Shown here piece after piece: positions 33,495 through 41,427 of a stretch of DNA of 47,212 bases; the stretch's first letter is position 1, and each line of letters opens with the position of its first letter. Location of the stretch: the NCBI GenBank assembly GCA_038244535.1, contig JBBRTJ010000013.1, forward strand, positions 1-47,212. The letters are read 5' to 3'. The notes beneath the pieces are model-generated. The model saw only the letters and a program-made list of their open reading frames with translations, was not told the DNA's origin and searched no databases. Source of the stretch: JBBRTJ01 sp038244535 (lineage in GTDB: Bacteria; Actinomycetota; Acidimicrobiia; Acidimicrobiales; Ilumatobacteraceae). Both the position numbers and the translations under genes were made by a program.

Positions 33495-34277
33495 GTGGAC
33501 ACGGCCTCGATCGCTCACTTCGATACCTTCGGCTATGTTCAGCTTCCAGCGGTCTTCGACCCGGCGCCGGTCATCCGTGAGGTTCGAGACTCGCTTGCTG
33601 ATGCGTTCCGGGAGAACACACATCTGAACAGTGGAGGCGCAGCGACGTTCCGGTATGTGCCGATGATGTGCGAACGAACCCCGGTCAGCCTTGACTTGGT
33701 GGTGCGGTTCGCCGACTTGGCGGGCAAACTCGTTGACGCGGACGTTCTGCCCGGTCGTGCAAAGGGCACGGAGTATTCGGGTTCGACCACCTGGCATCGC
33801 GACGCCAGCGGAGCTGTCTCTGGGATCGGGTTCCTCTGCTACTTGAACGAACTGGATGAGCACTCCGGGGCGTTACAGGTGTTGCCCGGTTCACAGCTCC
33901 CCGGGTACGGCTCGATGGTCGAGCGTTACGCAGCTAAGGATCAGCTGATTTCAGGGGTTCATCTGCCTACGTCTCCTGGTGACGTGATCGTGTTCGACGA
34001 ACGAATCTTCCACGCCAGCGATGGTGGAACAATACGGCAGCAATGGCGCGTCGATTTCATCGCCGACGCCGGAACGAACAGCGACATACGCGACTATTAC
34101 GCCAGCCAACACACGGTTGGGTGGGACGGTGGATACGACCCGGACCTCTTCCCGAGCTACGGGCCGGCGTGGCGCGTCCTGGAACCACGATGGGTGAGCA
34201 GACTCGAGGAACTCGGCGTGTTCGATCTGGCAGGTGCCGAGGAGCAGTACGTTCGCGAACAGCGACAACACCGGTAG
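33495..34277 (+). CDS. Phytanoyl-CoA dioxygenase (PhyH) family protein
   Basis: 260 residues. The Fe(II)/2-oxoglutarate facial triad is visible: H101 and D103 in TWHRDASG and H173 in ERIFHASDGG, with Arg181/Arg185 (GTIRQQWRVDF) placed to bind 2-oxoglutarate. PhyH enzymes hydroxylate small lipids, amino acids or natural products; here the substrate is unknown. TAGGAT at 33483-33488 is 6 nt before GTG 33495 (leaderless), so its promoter lies directly at the integrase breakpoint. It carries no CACACGG sites, unlike the genes further right. Confidence 0.88.
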   Translation: MDTASIAHFDTFGYVQLPAVFDPAPVIREVRDSLADAFRENTHLNSGGAATFRYVPMMCERTPVSLDLVVRFADLAGKLVDADVLPGRAKGTEYSGSTTWHRDASGAVSGIGFLCYLNELDEHSGALQVLPGSQLPGYGSMVERYAAKDQLISGVHLPTSPGDVIVFDERIFHASDGGTIRQQWRVDFIADAGTNSDIRDYYASQHTVGWDGGYDPDLFPSYGPAWRVLEPRWVSRLEELGVFDLAGAEEQYVREQRQHR

Positions 34278-34391
34278 TCGCCCGAGTGTGTCGCGGTCGC
34301 GACGAGGCACAGGTTGTTGACGAGCTCGCCTCGATTCCTGTCCGACCGCTGTTCGAGTGGTCGCTCGTTCATCCGCTGCGCTGGTCGGGAG

Positions 34392-34800
34392 TCAGCGTGC
34401 TCCGATGTCGGACGCGGTGTTGCCGAGGAGGTATCGCGGGCCGGCCCCGAGGGACGCGGCGGCATCGTGTGAGTTGTAGAGCGCGCAGGCCTTCAATGAC
34501 AGACATCCGCAGCCGATGCAATCGCCGAGGTTGTCGCGAAGCTTCTCGAGTGTGGCGATCCGCTCGTCGAGTCGCGTGCGCCAGGACCGGGCGAGTCGCT
34601 CCCAGTCCGATTTGGTGGGGTCCGACCGTTGGGAAGTGACGCCAACGATGAACGGATCTCTTCCAACGACACGTCAAGTTGTTGCGCGATGCGGATGAAC
34701 GAGACGCGGCGGAGAACCTCGCGTTCGTATCGACGCTGCCCACCCTCGGTGCGCGACGAGCGGATCAGACCCTGCTCCACCACGAGGCGTGGAGTCGCAA
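34392..34800 (-). pseudogene. soxR: soxR, 5'-truncated and frameshifted
   Basis: Reading leftward from about 34800: the MerR-type segment QGLIRSSRTEGGQRRYEREV, then VSFIRIAQQLDVSLEEIRSSL and ASLPNGRTP. One C is missing from a C run near 34620, after which another frame continues TKSDWERLARSWRTRLDERI and the [2Fe-2S] motif C-IG-C-G-C-LSLKA-C, ending at TGA 34392-34394. The N-terminal helices before QGLI are scrambled. SoxR normally senses redox-cycling compounds, so an intact ancestor would fit a natural-product cluster. Confidence 0.85.
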
Positions 34801-35296
34801 CGTCGACGTGCGAGCCGGGGTGCACACCGGCGAGGTCGAACTACGAGACGGTGACGTGTTCGGCGTGAGTGTCCAGGTCGCACAGCGGATCTGCTCCCTC
34901 GGCACCGCTGGACGGGTCCTCGTGAGCAGGAGCGTGTTCGACCTCGTGCGCGGATCTGATCTGCTCTTCGAGGCCCTCGGCGAACATCGGCTGAAAGGAC
35001 TCGAAGGAACCTGGAACGTGTTCGAAGCGGCCACCGACACCACCACCCTGCACCGCAACGAGACCAGGACCGAAAATCGCGGCGTCGCCCGCCGACTCGA
35101 GAGCCTCTCAGCTTGTGAATCAGAGGTCATCGTGTCGATGAGTGCAGGGCAGACGGACGCCGAGATCGCAACCGCCCTGTTCATCAGCGAAGCAACGGTC
35201 AAAGCTCATCTCTCACACCTCTTCACGAAGACAGGATGCGGTAACCGAGTTCAGCTCGCGCTGTTCGCCCACCGCTCCGGCGTGGCGACGCTGTGA
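34797..35296 (+). pseudogene. Nucleotide-cyclase C-terminus joined to LuxR HTH, 5' truncated
   Basis: From about 34800 the frame encodes the last part of a class III cyclase domain (VRAGVHTGEVELRDGDVFGV, RVLVSRSVFDLVRGSDL, HRLKGLEGTWNVFEA). A LuxR-type HTH follows (LSACESEVIVSMSAGQTDAE, LFISEATVKAHLSHLFTKTG). The catalytic half of the cyclase is absent: upstream codons are the antisense of soxR. GTG 34808 could still start a short LuxR-like protein. The cyclase segment resembles that of the hydrolase-cyclase gene downstream. Confidence 0.7.
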
Positions 35297-35361
35297 ACCG
35301 TACGAGCCGGTCATCTCATCGCTGCACTCTTCGGTTGATGAAGGCAACAGGAAGGGAGCGC

Positions 35362-35378
35362 CGGCGCCGAAGGCGCCG
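35362..35378 (+). terminator. Short GC hairpin
   Basis: CGGCGCC (35362-35368) and GGCGCCG (35372-35378), loop GAA, 65 nt after the LuxR stop and 35 nt before the CACACGG sites. It probably ends the LuxR transcript. Confidence 0.5.
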
Positions 35379-35412
35379 CCCGAACGTCGACATCGACGAC
35401 TGATCCGGAACC

Positions 35413-35445
35413 CACACGGTTCGTCACACGGTCCGTGGCGATGAT
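35413..35445 (+). promoter_or_regulatory. Candidate SARP operator and promoter, methyltransferase gene
   Basis: CACACGG at 35413-35419 and 35425-35431, 12 bp apart (12-mers CACACGGTTCGT and CACACGGTCCGT). After 8 bp comes GATGAT (35440-35445), 6 nt before ATG 35452. The same spacing occurs at the SARP and PIG-L promoters. Confidence 0.7.
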
Positions 35446-35451
35446 CGCTGC

Positions 35452-36255
35452 ATGGACACCCCCTCCACTTACGCATTGCGGCTGAGCGACACAGAACTGG
35501 ACCGCTACGCGCAGATGGCAGCTCATGCCCGCGACCGGGAGGGAGCGATGTGGCGTGAGGCGGGCATCATCCAGGGAGCGCATGTCGCCGACATCGGGTG
35601 TGGGCCGGGAGCGGTGCTCGTCGAACTGGCCACGATCGTCGGCTTGGCCGGCACCGTCGTCGGCGTCGAGCCCGATGCAAGCACCCGGGCCACGGCTCGA
35701 ACTGTGCTCGATGCACGCAGTCTCGCGGCCGTCGACGTGTCGGATGGAACGGGCGCCGCGACCGGTCTTGATCCAGGCCGCTGGGACTGTGTGATGGTTC
35801 GCCACGTGCTGTCGCACGTCGGCACCGCGGCCGGATCGATCGTCGAGCATCTGGTCACGTTGCTGGCTCCCGGAGGTCACCTGTACCTCGTCGACACCGA
35901 CACCGATTCGTTCCGACTCAGCGTCGATGACGCCGAGATGAACGACCAGCTCCAGCGCTACGCCGAATTCCATCGCCACGTGGGCAACGACACACGACTG
36001 GGGTCTCATCTGACATCGATGGTGCGCGACGCCGGGCTGGACGTCGTGACCAGCCAGGTCACCTTCGACCGGTTCGATGCATCGATCGTCCGCGATGGAT
36101 GGCCACTCCAGGCAGTGCAGGACGCGATGATCGCCGCAGGTCGGCTCGGGACCGACGAACTGGCTCACCTCGCATCGGTCCGAACCCGTTTCGCTCAACG
36201 ACCGGGCAGCGCTGTCGAGATCCCGATGCACATCGTGATCGGACGTCGGCGGTGA
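35452..36255 (+). CDS. Class I SAM-dependent methyltransferase
   Basis: 267 residues. Motif I VADIGCGPGAV is at 45-55, the acidic end of strand 2 in VVGVEPDAS, motif post-I at WDCVMVRHVLSHV and PGGHLYLVDTD as strand 5. The fold is a standard small-molecule methyltransferase of the UbiE/Methyltransf_25 type; the acceptor is unknown. The promoter has two CACACGG heptamers at SARP spacing. A 47-codon frame overlaps its stop (GTGA) and leads into the flavoprotein gene, so at least methyltransferase and flavoprotein are one transcript. Confidence 0.88.
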   Translation: MDTPSTYALRLSDTELDRYAQMAAHARDREGAMWREAGIIQGAHVADIGCGPGAVLVELATIVGLAGTVVGVEPDASTRATARTVLDARSLAAVDVSDGTGAATGLDPGRWDCVMVRHVLSHVGTAAGSIVEHLVTLLAPGGHLYLVDTDTDSFRLSVDDAEMNDQLQRYAEFHRHVGNDTRLGSHLTSMVRDAGLDVVTSQVTFDRFDASIVRDGWPLQAVQDAMIAAGRLGTDELAHLASVRTRFAQRPGSAVEIPMHIVIGRRR

Positions 36256-36395
36256 TCCCGCATCTGGTGCATCTCGATGCGCACCGCCACGCGCCGTTGC
36301 CGCTCGCCACCCCAATCGAACAGGCCCGACTGGCCGGCGACCAGACCCCCGACGTCACCACGACGTCACCCCCAGACAAGGAGCAACACACATGA
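36252..36395 (+). CDS. Possible 47-residue coupling ORF
   Basis: GTG 36252 overlaps the methyltransferase stop and its own TGA overlaps ATG 36392 of the next gene (ATGA). The peptide (VIPHLVHLDAHRHAPLPLAT, later ending TTTSPPDKEQHT) has no recognisable domain. It may only pass ribosomes on to the next gene. AAGGAG at 36378-36383 already serves ATG 36392. Confidence 0.35.
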   Translation: MIPHLVHLDAHRHAPLPLATPIEQARLAGDQTPDVTTTSPPDKEQHT

Positions 36396-37603
36396 CCACC
36401 ACCGATACCCCGACGAACACGACACGCGAACGGATGACGCTCGACGACTACCTGCCGGTCGATCTCCTCGCGCGTCTGGACGAGCGGGCACCCCGATACG
36501 ACCGTGACAACACGTTCTTCGTCGAGGACTTCGACGAACTCCGCGCCAACGGCTTCCTCAACATCGCGGTGCCGACCGAGTTCGGTGGCGCAGGCATGAA
36601 CCTCGCCCAGGTGAGCCAGGCGCTGCGTCGCGTCGCGTACGTCGCGCCGGCGACGGCACTGGCGGTGAACATGCACGTCTACTGGACCGGCGTCGCCGCC
36701 GACCTGCTCCGCAACGGTGACGACTCGATGCGATTCGTTCTCGAAGAAGCCGCCAACGGCAAGGTCTTCGCCGCGATTCACGGCGAGTCAGGCAACGACA
36801 TCCCACTGTTCCTGTCCAGCACCGCTGCGGAACGGGAAACCGATGGCTGGAGGATCAACGGGCACAAGATCTTTGGCAGCTTGTCGCCGGTGTGGGACTA
36901 CGCCGGCTTCCACGACATGGACACCAGCAGCCCCGACGGCCCCAAGATCGTCCACGGATTCCTCCCACGCACGACAGCGGGCATCGAAATCGTCGAGACG
37001 TGGGACACGCTGGGCATGCGCGCCACGCAGAGTCACGACACGGTGCTCACCGACGCGATCTGCCCGGACCGTTTCGTGGTGCGTGTCTGCCCGGCCGGGT
37101 TTGCCGGCGCTGACCTGTTCCAGGTCGCCGTGTTCGCCTGGGGACTGCTCGGCTTCGCCGCCGTCTACCACGGAGCGGCACGGCGAGCGTTCGACCTGGC
37201 CGTCGCGAACGCCCATGCTCGGACCTCGATCGCACTCAGCCGGTCGATGGCCCATCATCCCGAGGTCCAGCACCACATCGCCGAGATGCGCATTGCTCTC
37301 GATGCCAGCGAAGCCCTGCTCGAGCGCACGACGAGCGACTGGGCGAGCGGTGTCGCCCACGCCGACTGGCCTGTTCGCATCATCGCGACCCGCTCTCGGG
37401 TGATCACCGAATCGTTCGACATCGTCGACCGGGCTATGGACCTCACCGGTGGTGCAGGAGCGTTCAAACGCAACCGTATGGAGCAGATTTTCCGCGACGT
37501 GCGCATGGGTCGGTTCCACCCCGGAAACACCATGCTCGCCCACGAACTGGTCGGCAAGCTCTCCCTCGGCCTCGACCCCGACGACCCCCTCCGTTGGGGC
37601 TGA
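36392..37603 (+). CDS. Acyl-CoA dehydrogenase-like flavoprotein
   Basis: 403 residues with the ACAD order: helical N-domain (ELRANGFLNIAVPTEFGGAGM at about 50-70), middle beta domain (AIHGESGNDIP, WRINGHKIFGSLSPVWDYAGF, LGMRATQSHD) and helical C-domain (RAMDLTGGAGAFKRN, IFRDVRMGRFHPGN). The FAD-binding LGMRATQS and GGAGAF elements are clear. The usual catalytic Glu position is not evident by eye, so a flavin-dependent monooxygenase or dehydrogenase on a non-CoA substrate is possible. Ribosome site AAGGAG at 36378-36383. Second enzyme of the SARP-linked transcript. Confidence 0.85.
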   Translation: MTTTDTPTNTTRERMTLDDYLPVDLLARLDERAPRYDRDNTFFVEDFDELRANGFLNIAVPTEFGGAGMNLAQVSQALRRVAYVAPATALAVNMHVYWTGVAADLLRNGDDSMRFVLEEAANGKVFAAIHGESGNDIPLFLSSTAAERETDGWRINGHKIFGSLSPVWDYAGFHDMDTSSPDGPKIVHGFLPRTTAGIEIVETWDTLGMRATQSHDTVLTDAICPDRFVVRVCPAGFAGADLFQVAVFAWGLLGFAAVYHGAARRAFDLAVANAHARTSIALSRSMAHHPEVQHHIAEMRIALDASEALLERTTSDWASGVAHADWPVRIIATRSRVITESFDIVDRAMDLTGGAGAFKRNRMEQIFRDVRMGRFHPGNTMLAHELVGKLSLGLDPDDPLRWG

Positions 37604-37657
37604 ACCCGACAACGAGACCTGGGTGAACCGAGCCCCTGTCCCGGACCGAGGAACAAG

Positions 37658-39097
37658 ATGGCAAGCTCACACTCGATTTCATCCAGCCGTGCTTCAACCG
37701 ACGCCAGGGGCGTCACGCAGTACGTGCGGTCCGGCGGCGGCGACATCGCCTACCAGGTTTTCGGCTCCGGAGCGGTGGACATCCTGGTCGTCAACGAGAA
37801 GCTGGTTCCACTCGAGGCGCTGCACGACAACGTGTTCACCGCGTCATTCCTCCGGCGGTTGACGGCATGGGGCAGAGTGATCTTGTTCGATCGAAGTGGC
37901 GTGGGCCTATCGGACACGATCGCACCCGAGGGTGGGTTGCATCTCGCCAACTGGGTCGACGACGCCATCAACGTGCTCGACGCCGTCGGAAGTGAGCGGG
38001 CCGCCGTCTTCTCGTTCGGTCCATCGGCGGGGCTCATCGCCATCCGACTCGCGGCCGATCATCCGGAACGGGTCTCGTTCCTCAGTCTGTACGACGCCAT
38101 CGCTCGTTACCGGTGGGCGCGGGACTACCCGTCGGGTGTCAGCGCCGCCGTCGACGAAGCCATCGTCGAGCGGACTCGCAACGACTGGGGAACGACGCGG
38201 TACGACGACCCCAACGGACGGTTGTCCGCCACGGCAGCCCGTCACCCAGGGTTCGCTGAGTGGGCAGTCGCCTGGCTGCGTCGTGGAGCCGGGCCCGGCA
38301 CGCACTCTTCCCACAGGCAGGTGCTCCGCGACGGCGACGTTCGAGACGCCCTTGCGTCGATCAGCTGTCCAACGCTCGTGGTCAACCACGCTGACTCCGA
38401 CCATGGCAGATTCCTGGCTGAATACATCGACCGGGCGAGCTACGTCGAGCTTATCGACTCGTGCCACCTGCTGTTCTCACCCGAGCTCGACGCTGTGATG
38501 GCGGCGACCGGCAAGATCCTCAACATGAGCCCCATCGAGCCGGCCCGGCACCGATTCCTGACCACGTTGCTGTTCACCGACATCGTCGACTCGACCGCCA
38601 ATGTCGCTCGAGTCGGCGATCGACGGTGGGGGTTCGAGTTGGACATCCACTACGACATGGTCCGTCGGTACATCGCGCGGTTCGATGGACGGGAGATCAA
38701 GACGATGGGAGACGGGTTCATCTCCGTGTTCGACGGACCGACCCGCGCAGTGCAGTGCGCTCTGGCGATCTGCGACGAATCGGCCTCCCGCCAGATCGGC
38801 GTGCGAGCGGGCGTTCATACCGGTGAGGTCGAAGCACGTGGCGACGATGTTCTCGGTCTGAACGTGCACGTCGCCCACCGGGTGTGTGGTATCGCCGCAA
38901 CCGGGCAGGTGCTTGCCACGCAGAGCGTGATCGATCTCGTCTCCGGGTCCGACCTGCGGTTCCGCGATCTCGGAAGCCACCGCCTGAGAGGGCTCGATGG
39001 ACGATGGAACGTGTCCGAAGCCCTGACGGCGCCGGCCATCGGGTTCCTTCACACCTCAGCTGTTCACACCGAGACGTTCGTACGTCTCGGTGTGTGA
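37658..39097 (+). CDS. Alpha/beta hydrolase fused to class III nucleotide cyclase
   Basis: 479 residues. The N-terminal alpha/beta hydrolase domain (about 20-290) has nucleophile S123 in GPSAG, VILFDRSGVGLSD as the strand after the oxyanion loop, and SCHLLFSPE as the likely His region. The C-terminal class III cyclase domain (about 300-465) has metal aspartates in FTDIVDST (D308, D311 region, then G351-D352-G353) and AGVHTGEVE. The pairing is common in mycobacteria and relatives and links a ligand-binding hydrolase fold to cAMP or cGMP output. It starts 54 nt after the flavoprotein gene and ends in a hairpin that overlaps its last codons. Confidence 0.9.
   Translation: MASSHSISSSRASTDARGVTQYVRSGGGDIAYQVFGSGAVDILVVNEKLVPLEALHDNVFTASFLRRLTAWGRVILFDRSGVGLSDTIAPEGGLHLANWVDDAINVLDAVGSERAAVFSFGPSAGLIAIRLAADHPERVSFLSLYDAIARYRWARDYPSGVSAAVDEAIVERTRNDWGTTRYDDPNGRLSATAARHPGFAEWAVAWLRRGAGPGTHSSHRQVLRDGDVRDALASISCPTLVVNHADSDHGRFLAEYIDRASYVELIDSCHLLFSPELDAVMAATGKILNMSPIEPARHRFLTTLLFTDIVDSTANVARVGDRRWGFELDIHYDMVRRYIARFDGREIKTMGDGFISVFDGPTRAVQCALAICDESASRQIGVRAGVHTGEVEARGDDVLGLNVHVAHRVCGIAATGQVLATQSVIDLVSGSDLRFRDLGSHRLRGLDGRWNVSEALTAPAIGFLHTSAVHTETFVRLGV
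39065..39094 (+). terminator. Perfect hairpin overlapping the end of the hydrolase-cyclase gene
   Basis: CACACCGAGACGT (39065-39077) pairs with ACGTCTCGGTGTG (39082-39094): 13 bp, loop TCGT. The stop codon follows at 39095-39097, so the stem encodes the last residues. Confidence 0.7.
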
Positions 39098-39332
39098 TGA
39101 AGATGCTTCAATCACGACGATCACGGTGGTTGACGAGGCACTGCTCGAACACGCTCGTTCTGCGGGACCCGACTCCCAACCGGCCCGGGCATCCATCGAC
39201 GCAGACATCGGACGCCTCATCGATGGCAGATGCGGCCCGTCTCTGCTCGCCGATCTGCCCGTTCTCAGCAGTCCAGCGCTTGCGGTCAGCGCCGCGCTCG
39301 AGGCAGTGAACGCAACGCAACCCGTGACGTGA
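39090..39332 (+). CDS. Uncertain small ORF
   Basis: 80 codons opening inside the terminator hairpin. The product (TVVDEALLEHARSAGPDSQP, LADLPVLSSPALAVSAALEA) reads like plausible protein but has no known motif, no ribosome site and no promoter box. The rest of 39098-39427 is otherwise empty up to the SARP stop codon. Probably a relic or chance frame. Confidence 0.25.
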   Translation: MCDEDASITTITVVDEALLEHARSAGPDSQPARASIDADIGRLIDGRCGPSLLADLPVLSSPALAVSAALEAVNATQPVT

Positions 39333-39427
39333 TCTGACCGGTGGACGTTCGCTGTTGGACCGGCGTCCGCGTCGACGAGGCGATTCGAGTAGAACCCGGC
39401 CGCTCCGAGCGGTCGGACCGGGTCGCT

Positions 39428-41236
39428 TCAACGCGAATCACTGGCGTTCTCGACGAGTTCGGCGAGGATCGGGTTGTCGATCGATGCGGCCGCCATCGCT
39501 GCCGCTTCGAGGGCACCAGCCTCACCGAGGCGGGCACGATGCAGGTGGGAGTGAACGACGAGCAGGCGCATCTCGGTCCTGGCTGCCAATGTCGAGAACC
39601 GCTCGACGAGATTCGAGGCGCGGGCGTCACCAAGGGAGATGGCGACTCCGCAGGCGACGTCGAGAAGGCTCGCCGTCACCCACTGGTTCGGGTCCGGCCA
39701 TCGGATCGAGCGAACGTAGCCGTCGTCGAGCCAGGCCATGGCTGCGGTGAGATCGCCGCGGGCGACTTCGGTCATCGCCATCCCTTTGGCGGCTGCACCT
39801 TCCCAACACGGGTCACCGAGCTGGCAGGCGAGTTCGAAGGCGTGGGAGTAACCGCTCACGGCCGTTTCGAGGTCGTGGTCGGTCAGGTCGATCTCGGCGC
39901 GCACCGCTTCGGGCCACGGGGAGAACGCAGTCCACCGTTCGTCGTTGGTGATCTGCATCGTACGATCGATCGCGCTCCGGGCCTCGGACATCCGTCCCAT
40001 CTCGAGGTGCGCCCGCGCAACGAGCGAAAGCGACCACGCATGTTGACGCCGCGTGCTGGCCCGCTCGCAATGCTCGATCGACTGCTCGAGAGTCGCCAAG
40101 GCCTCGGCGTGGTACGCGCGGTCAAGCAGGTTCATCCCGCGTACACCGAGGATGGAACCGAGTGCGCCGTCGTCGCCGTCGGCGAACACCTCGGCCTTGG
40201 ACAGCCACGCGTCGGCTCGGCTGCGCCGCCCGGCCTGGACGTCGACGAACCCGAGTTCTCGACTCGCCGTGGCCGCCAACCGCTGATCGCCACATCCCAC
40301 GGCGAGGCCGAGCCCTTCGTGGAGGACGGCCAGTCCTTCCTCGTCGCGGCCGCGGACTGCGTGGACGAGTGCGCCGCCGAGGTCGACGAGTGCCGTGCCG
40401 TGCAGTTGGTCGTCGAGCGACGCGGCGGCCTCGACAACGGCTCGGCGCAGGCAGTCGAGACCGGCGTCAACGGCACCGGCAGCGATCGCGGCGCGCCCGG
40501 CTTCGAGCTGGGCGACGGCCGCCGATCGACCGATGCGTAACGGCGCCGACAGCGCGCCGGGGCGGACATCGGCGGCAAGGCGAACGGACGCCGACGGTTC
40601 GATACCGAGCTCGCGCACCATCAGTTCCCGGCAACGTTCGGCCTGGCGAATCGCTGCATCGCGTTGGCCCGACGTCGCGAGGCACCGGACCAACAGTTCG
40701 TGGAAATTCTCGTCGAGCGCGTTGATCTGCACCAACTGCGATGCGAGCGCCGTTGCCTGGGCGACGTGCCCACGGGAAAGGGAGTTCAGGGCATCCTCGT
40801 GTAGCCCGCTCTCGATCAGGCCGGCAAGCCGACGACGTTCGACCAGCAACCAGCTGTCGAAGGCGTCGGAGCCGTCGAAGTACATCCCCTCGAGCAACTC
40901 ACCCGAGCTCGTCTGGCGCATCTCCTCGTCTCCCAGTGCGAGGACATCGATGGTCGGAGCGACCGGTGCGATGAACGAGATCCGCACCGGATCGCCGCCG
41001 ACTTCACCGAACGGGCGCAGCGCCCGGCGAACCTCGGCGAGGCTCCAGCGCAGCGCGCCGAGTGGATCGTCGGCATCGTGGAACAGCAGCTCCGCTAGAT
41101 GGCGCCGGCTGGGTGGACGCTCGGCCAGCAGCACGTAGGTGAGTACAGCCCACGATTTGCGGCCCCGCGGCGCGCGACGCACCTCGCCGTCGACCTCGAT
41201 CGACGGCCGACCGAACAGCCGGATCAGCATTGCCAC
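39428..41236 (-). CDS. SARP-family (BTAD) transcriptional activator with TPR-like C-terminus
   Basis: 602 residues from GTG 41236 (ATG 41230 is an alternative). Residues 1-95 form an OmpR-type winged helix (IRLFGRPSIEVDGEV, RPPSRRHLAELLFHD, LRWSLAEVRRAL). Residues about 100-245 form the BTAD domain (FDSWLLVERRRLAGL, LDENFHELLVRCLATSGQR, RELGIEPSASVRL). The remaining about 355 residues are TPR-like helix pairs. There is no NB-ARC P-loop. SARPs activate antibiotic and other small-molecule clusters by binding heptamer repeats 8 bp from the -10 box, which is what lies upstream here (41256-41312). TAGCGT (41248-41243) is 6 nt before the GTG. Confidence 0.9.
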   Translation of the reverse strand: MAMLIRLFGRPSIEVDGEVRRAPRGRKSWAVLTYVLLAERPPSRRHLAELLFHDADDPLGALRWSLAEVRRALRPFGEVGGDPVRISFIAPVAPTIDVLALGDEEMRQTSSGELLEGMYFDGSDAFDSWLLVERRRLAGLIESGLHEDALNSLSRGHVAQATALASQLVQINALDENFHELLVRCLATSGQRDAAIRQAERCRELMVRELGIEPSASVRLAADVRPGALSAPLRIGRSAAVAQLEAGRAAIAAGAVDAGLDCLRRAVVEAAASLDDQLHGTALVDLGGALVHAVRGRDEEGLAVLHEGLGLAVGCGDQRLAATASRELGFVDVQAGRRSRADAWLSKAEVFADGDDGALGSILGVRGMNLLDRAYHAEALATLEQSIEHCERASTRRQHAWSLSLVARAHLEMGRMSEARSAIDRTMQITNDERWTAFSPWPEAVRAEIDLTDHDLETAVSGYSHAFELACQLGDPCWEGAAAKGMAMTEVARGDLTAAMAWLDDGYVRSIRWPDPNQWVTASLLDVACGVAISLGDARASNLVERFSTLAARTEMRLLVVHSHLHRARLGEAGALEAAAMAAASIDNPILAELVENASDSR

Positions 41237-41242
41237 GTGCTG

Positions 41243-41312
41243 ACGCTACGTCCGAGCCGTGTGACGTGCCGTGTGACGTGCCGTGTGACGTGCCGTGTGA
41301 CGTGCCGTGTGA
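41243..41312 (-). promoter_or_regulatory. SARP gene promoter with 4.75 tandem 12-bp heptamer units
   Basis: Read on the plus strand, GCCGTGTGACGT is repeated perfectly four times (41256, 41268, 41280, 41292) with a fifth partial unit to 41312. On the minus strand each unit holds CACACGG. The last CACACGG is 8 bp from TAGCGT, the -10 box of the SARP gene. Five binding sites suggest strong autoregulation. Confidence 0.75.
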
Positions 41313-41328
41313 ATACGACGTCGGCACA

Positions 41329-41361
41329 CACACGGCGCCTCACACGCTGCCCTGCGACTGT
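41329..41361 (+). promoter_or_regulatory. Candidate SARP operator and promoter, PIG-L transcript
   Basis: CACACGG 41329-41335 and CACACGC 41341-41347, 12 bp apart, then 8 bp, then GACTGT (41356-41361), then 6 nt to ATG 41368. Oriented opposite to the SARP promoter in the same divergent region. Confidence 0.7.
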
Positions 41362-41367
41362 TCATCG

Positions 41368-41427
41368 ATGCTCCTCATTTTGCGGAGCGAATGTCGCGGC
41401 GGGCAACCATCAACGACCGACCACTGA
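41368..41427 (+). CDS. 19-codon leader peptide
   Basis: ATG 41368 lies 6 nt after the -10-like GACTGT, exactly where a leaderless start is expected. The peptide begins MLLILRSECRGG and ends at TGA 41425-41427, 13 nt before the PIG-L ATG. It may couple or regulate PIG-L translation, or be the chance result of the spacing rule. Confidence 0.4.
   Translation: MLLILRSECRGGQPSTTDH

Noticed and set aside
34043..34639. Plus-strand frame with many Arg and Cys
   Set aside because: Overlaps PhyH and the soxR relic in other frames; no motif.
37658..39097. Alpha/beta hydrolase and cyclase as two genes
   Set aside because: A single uninterrupted frame covers both domains and the fusion is a known architecture.
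41256..41312. CRISPR or simple satellite
   Set aside because: The 12-bp units have no spacers and sit at a promoter at the spacing of two other promoters; an operator explains them better.
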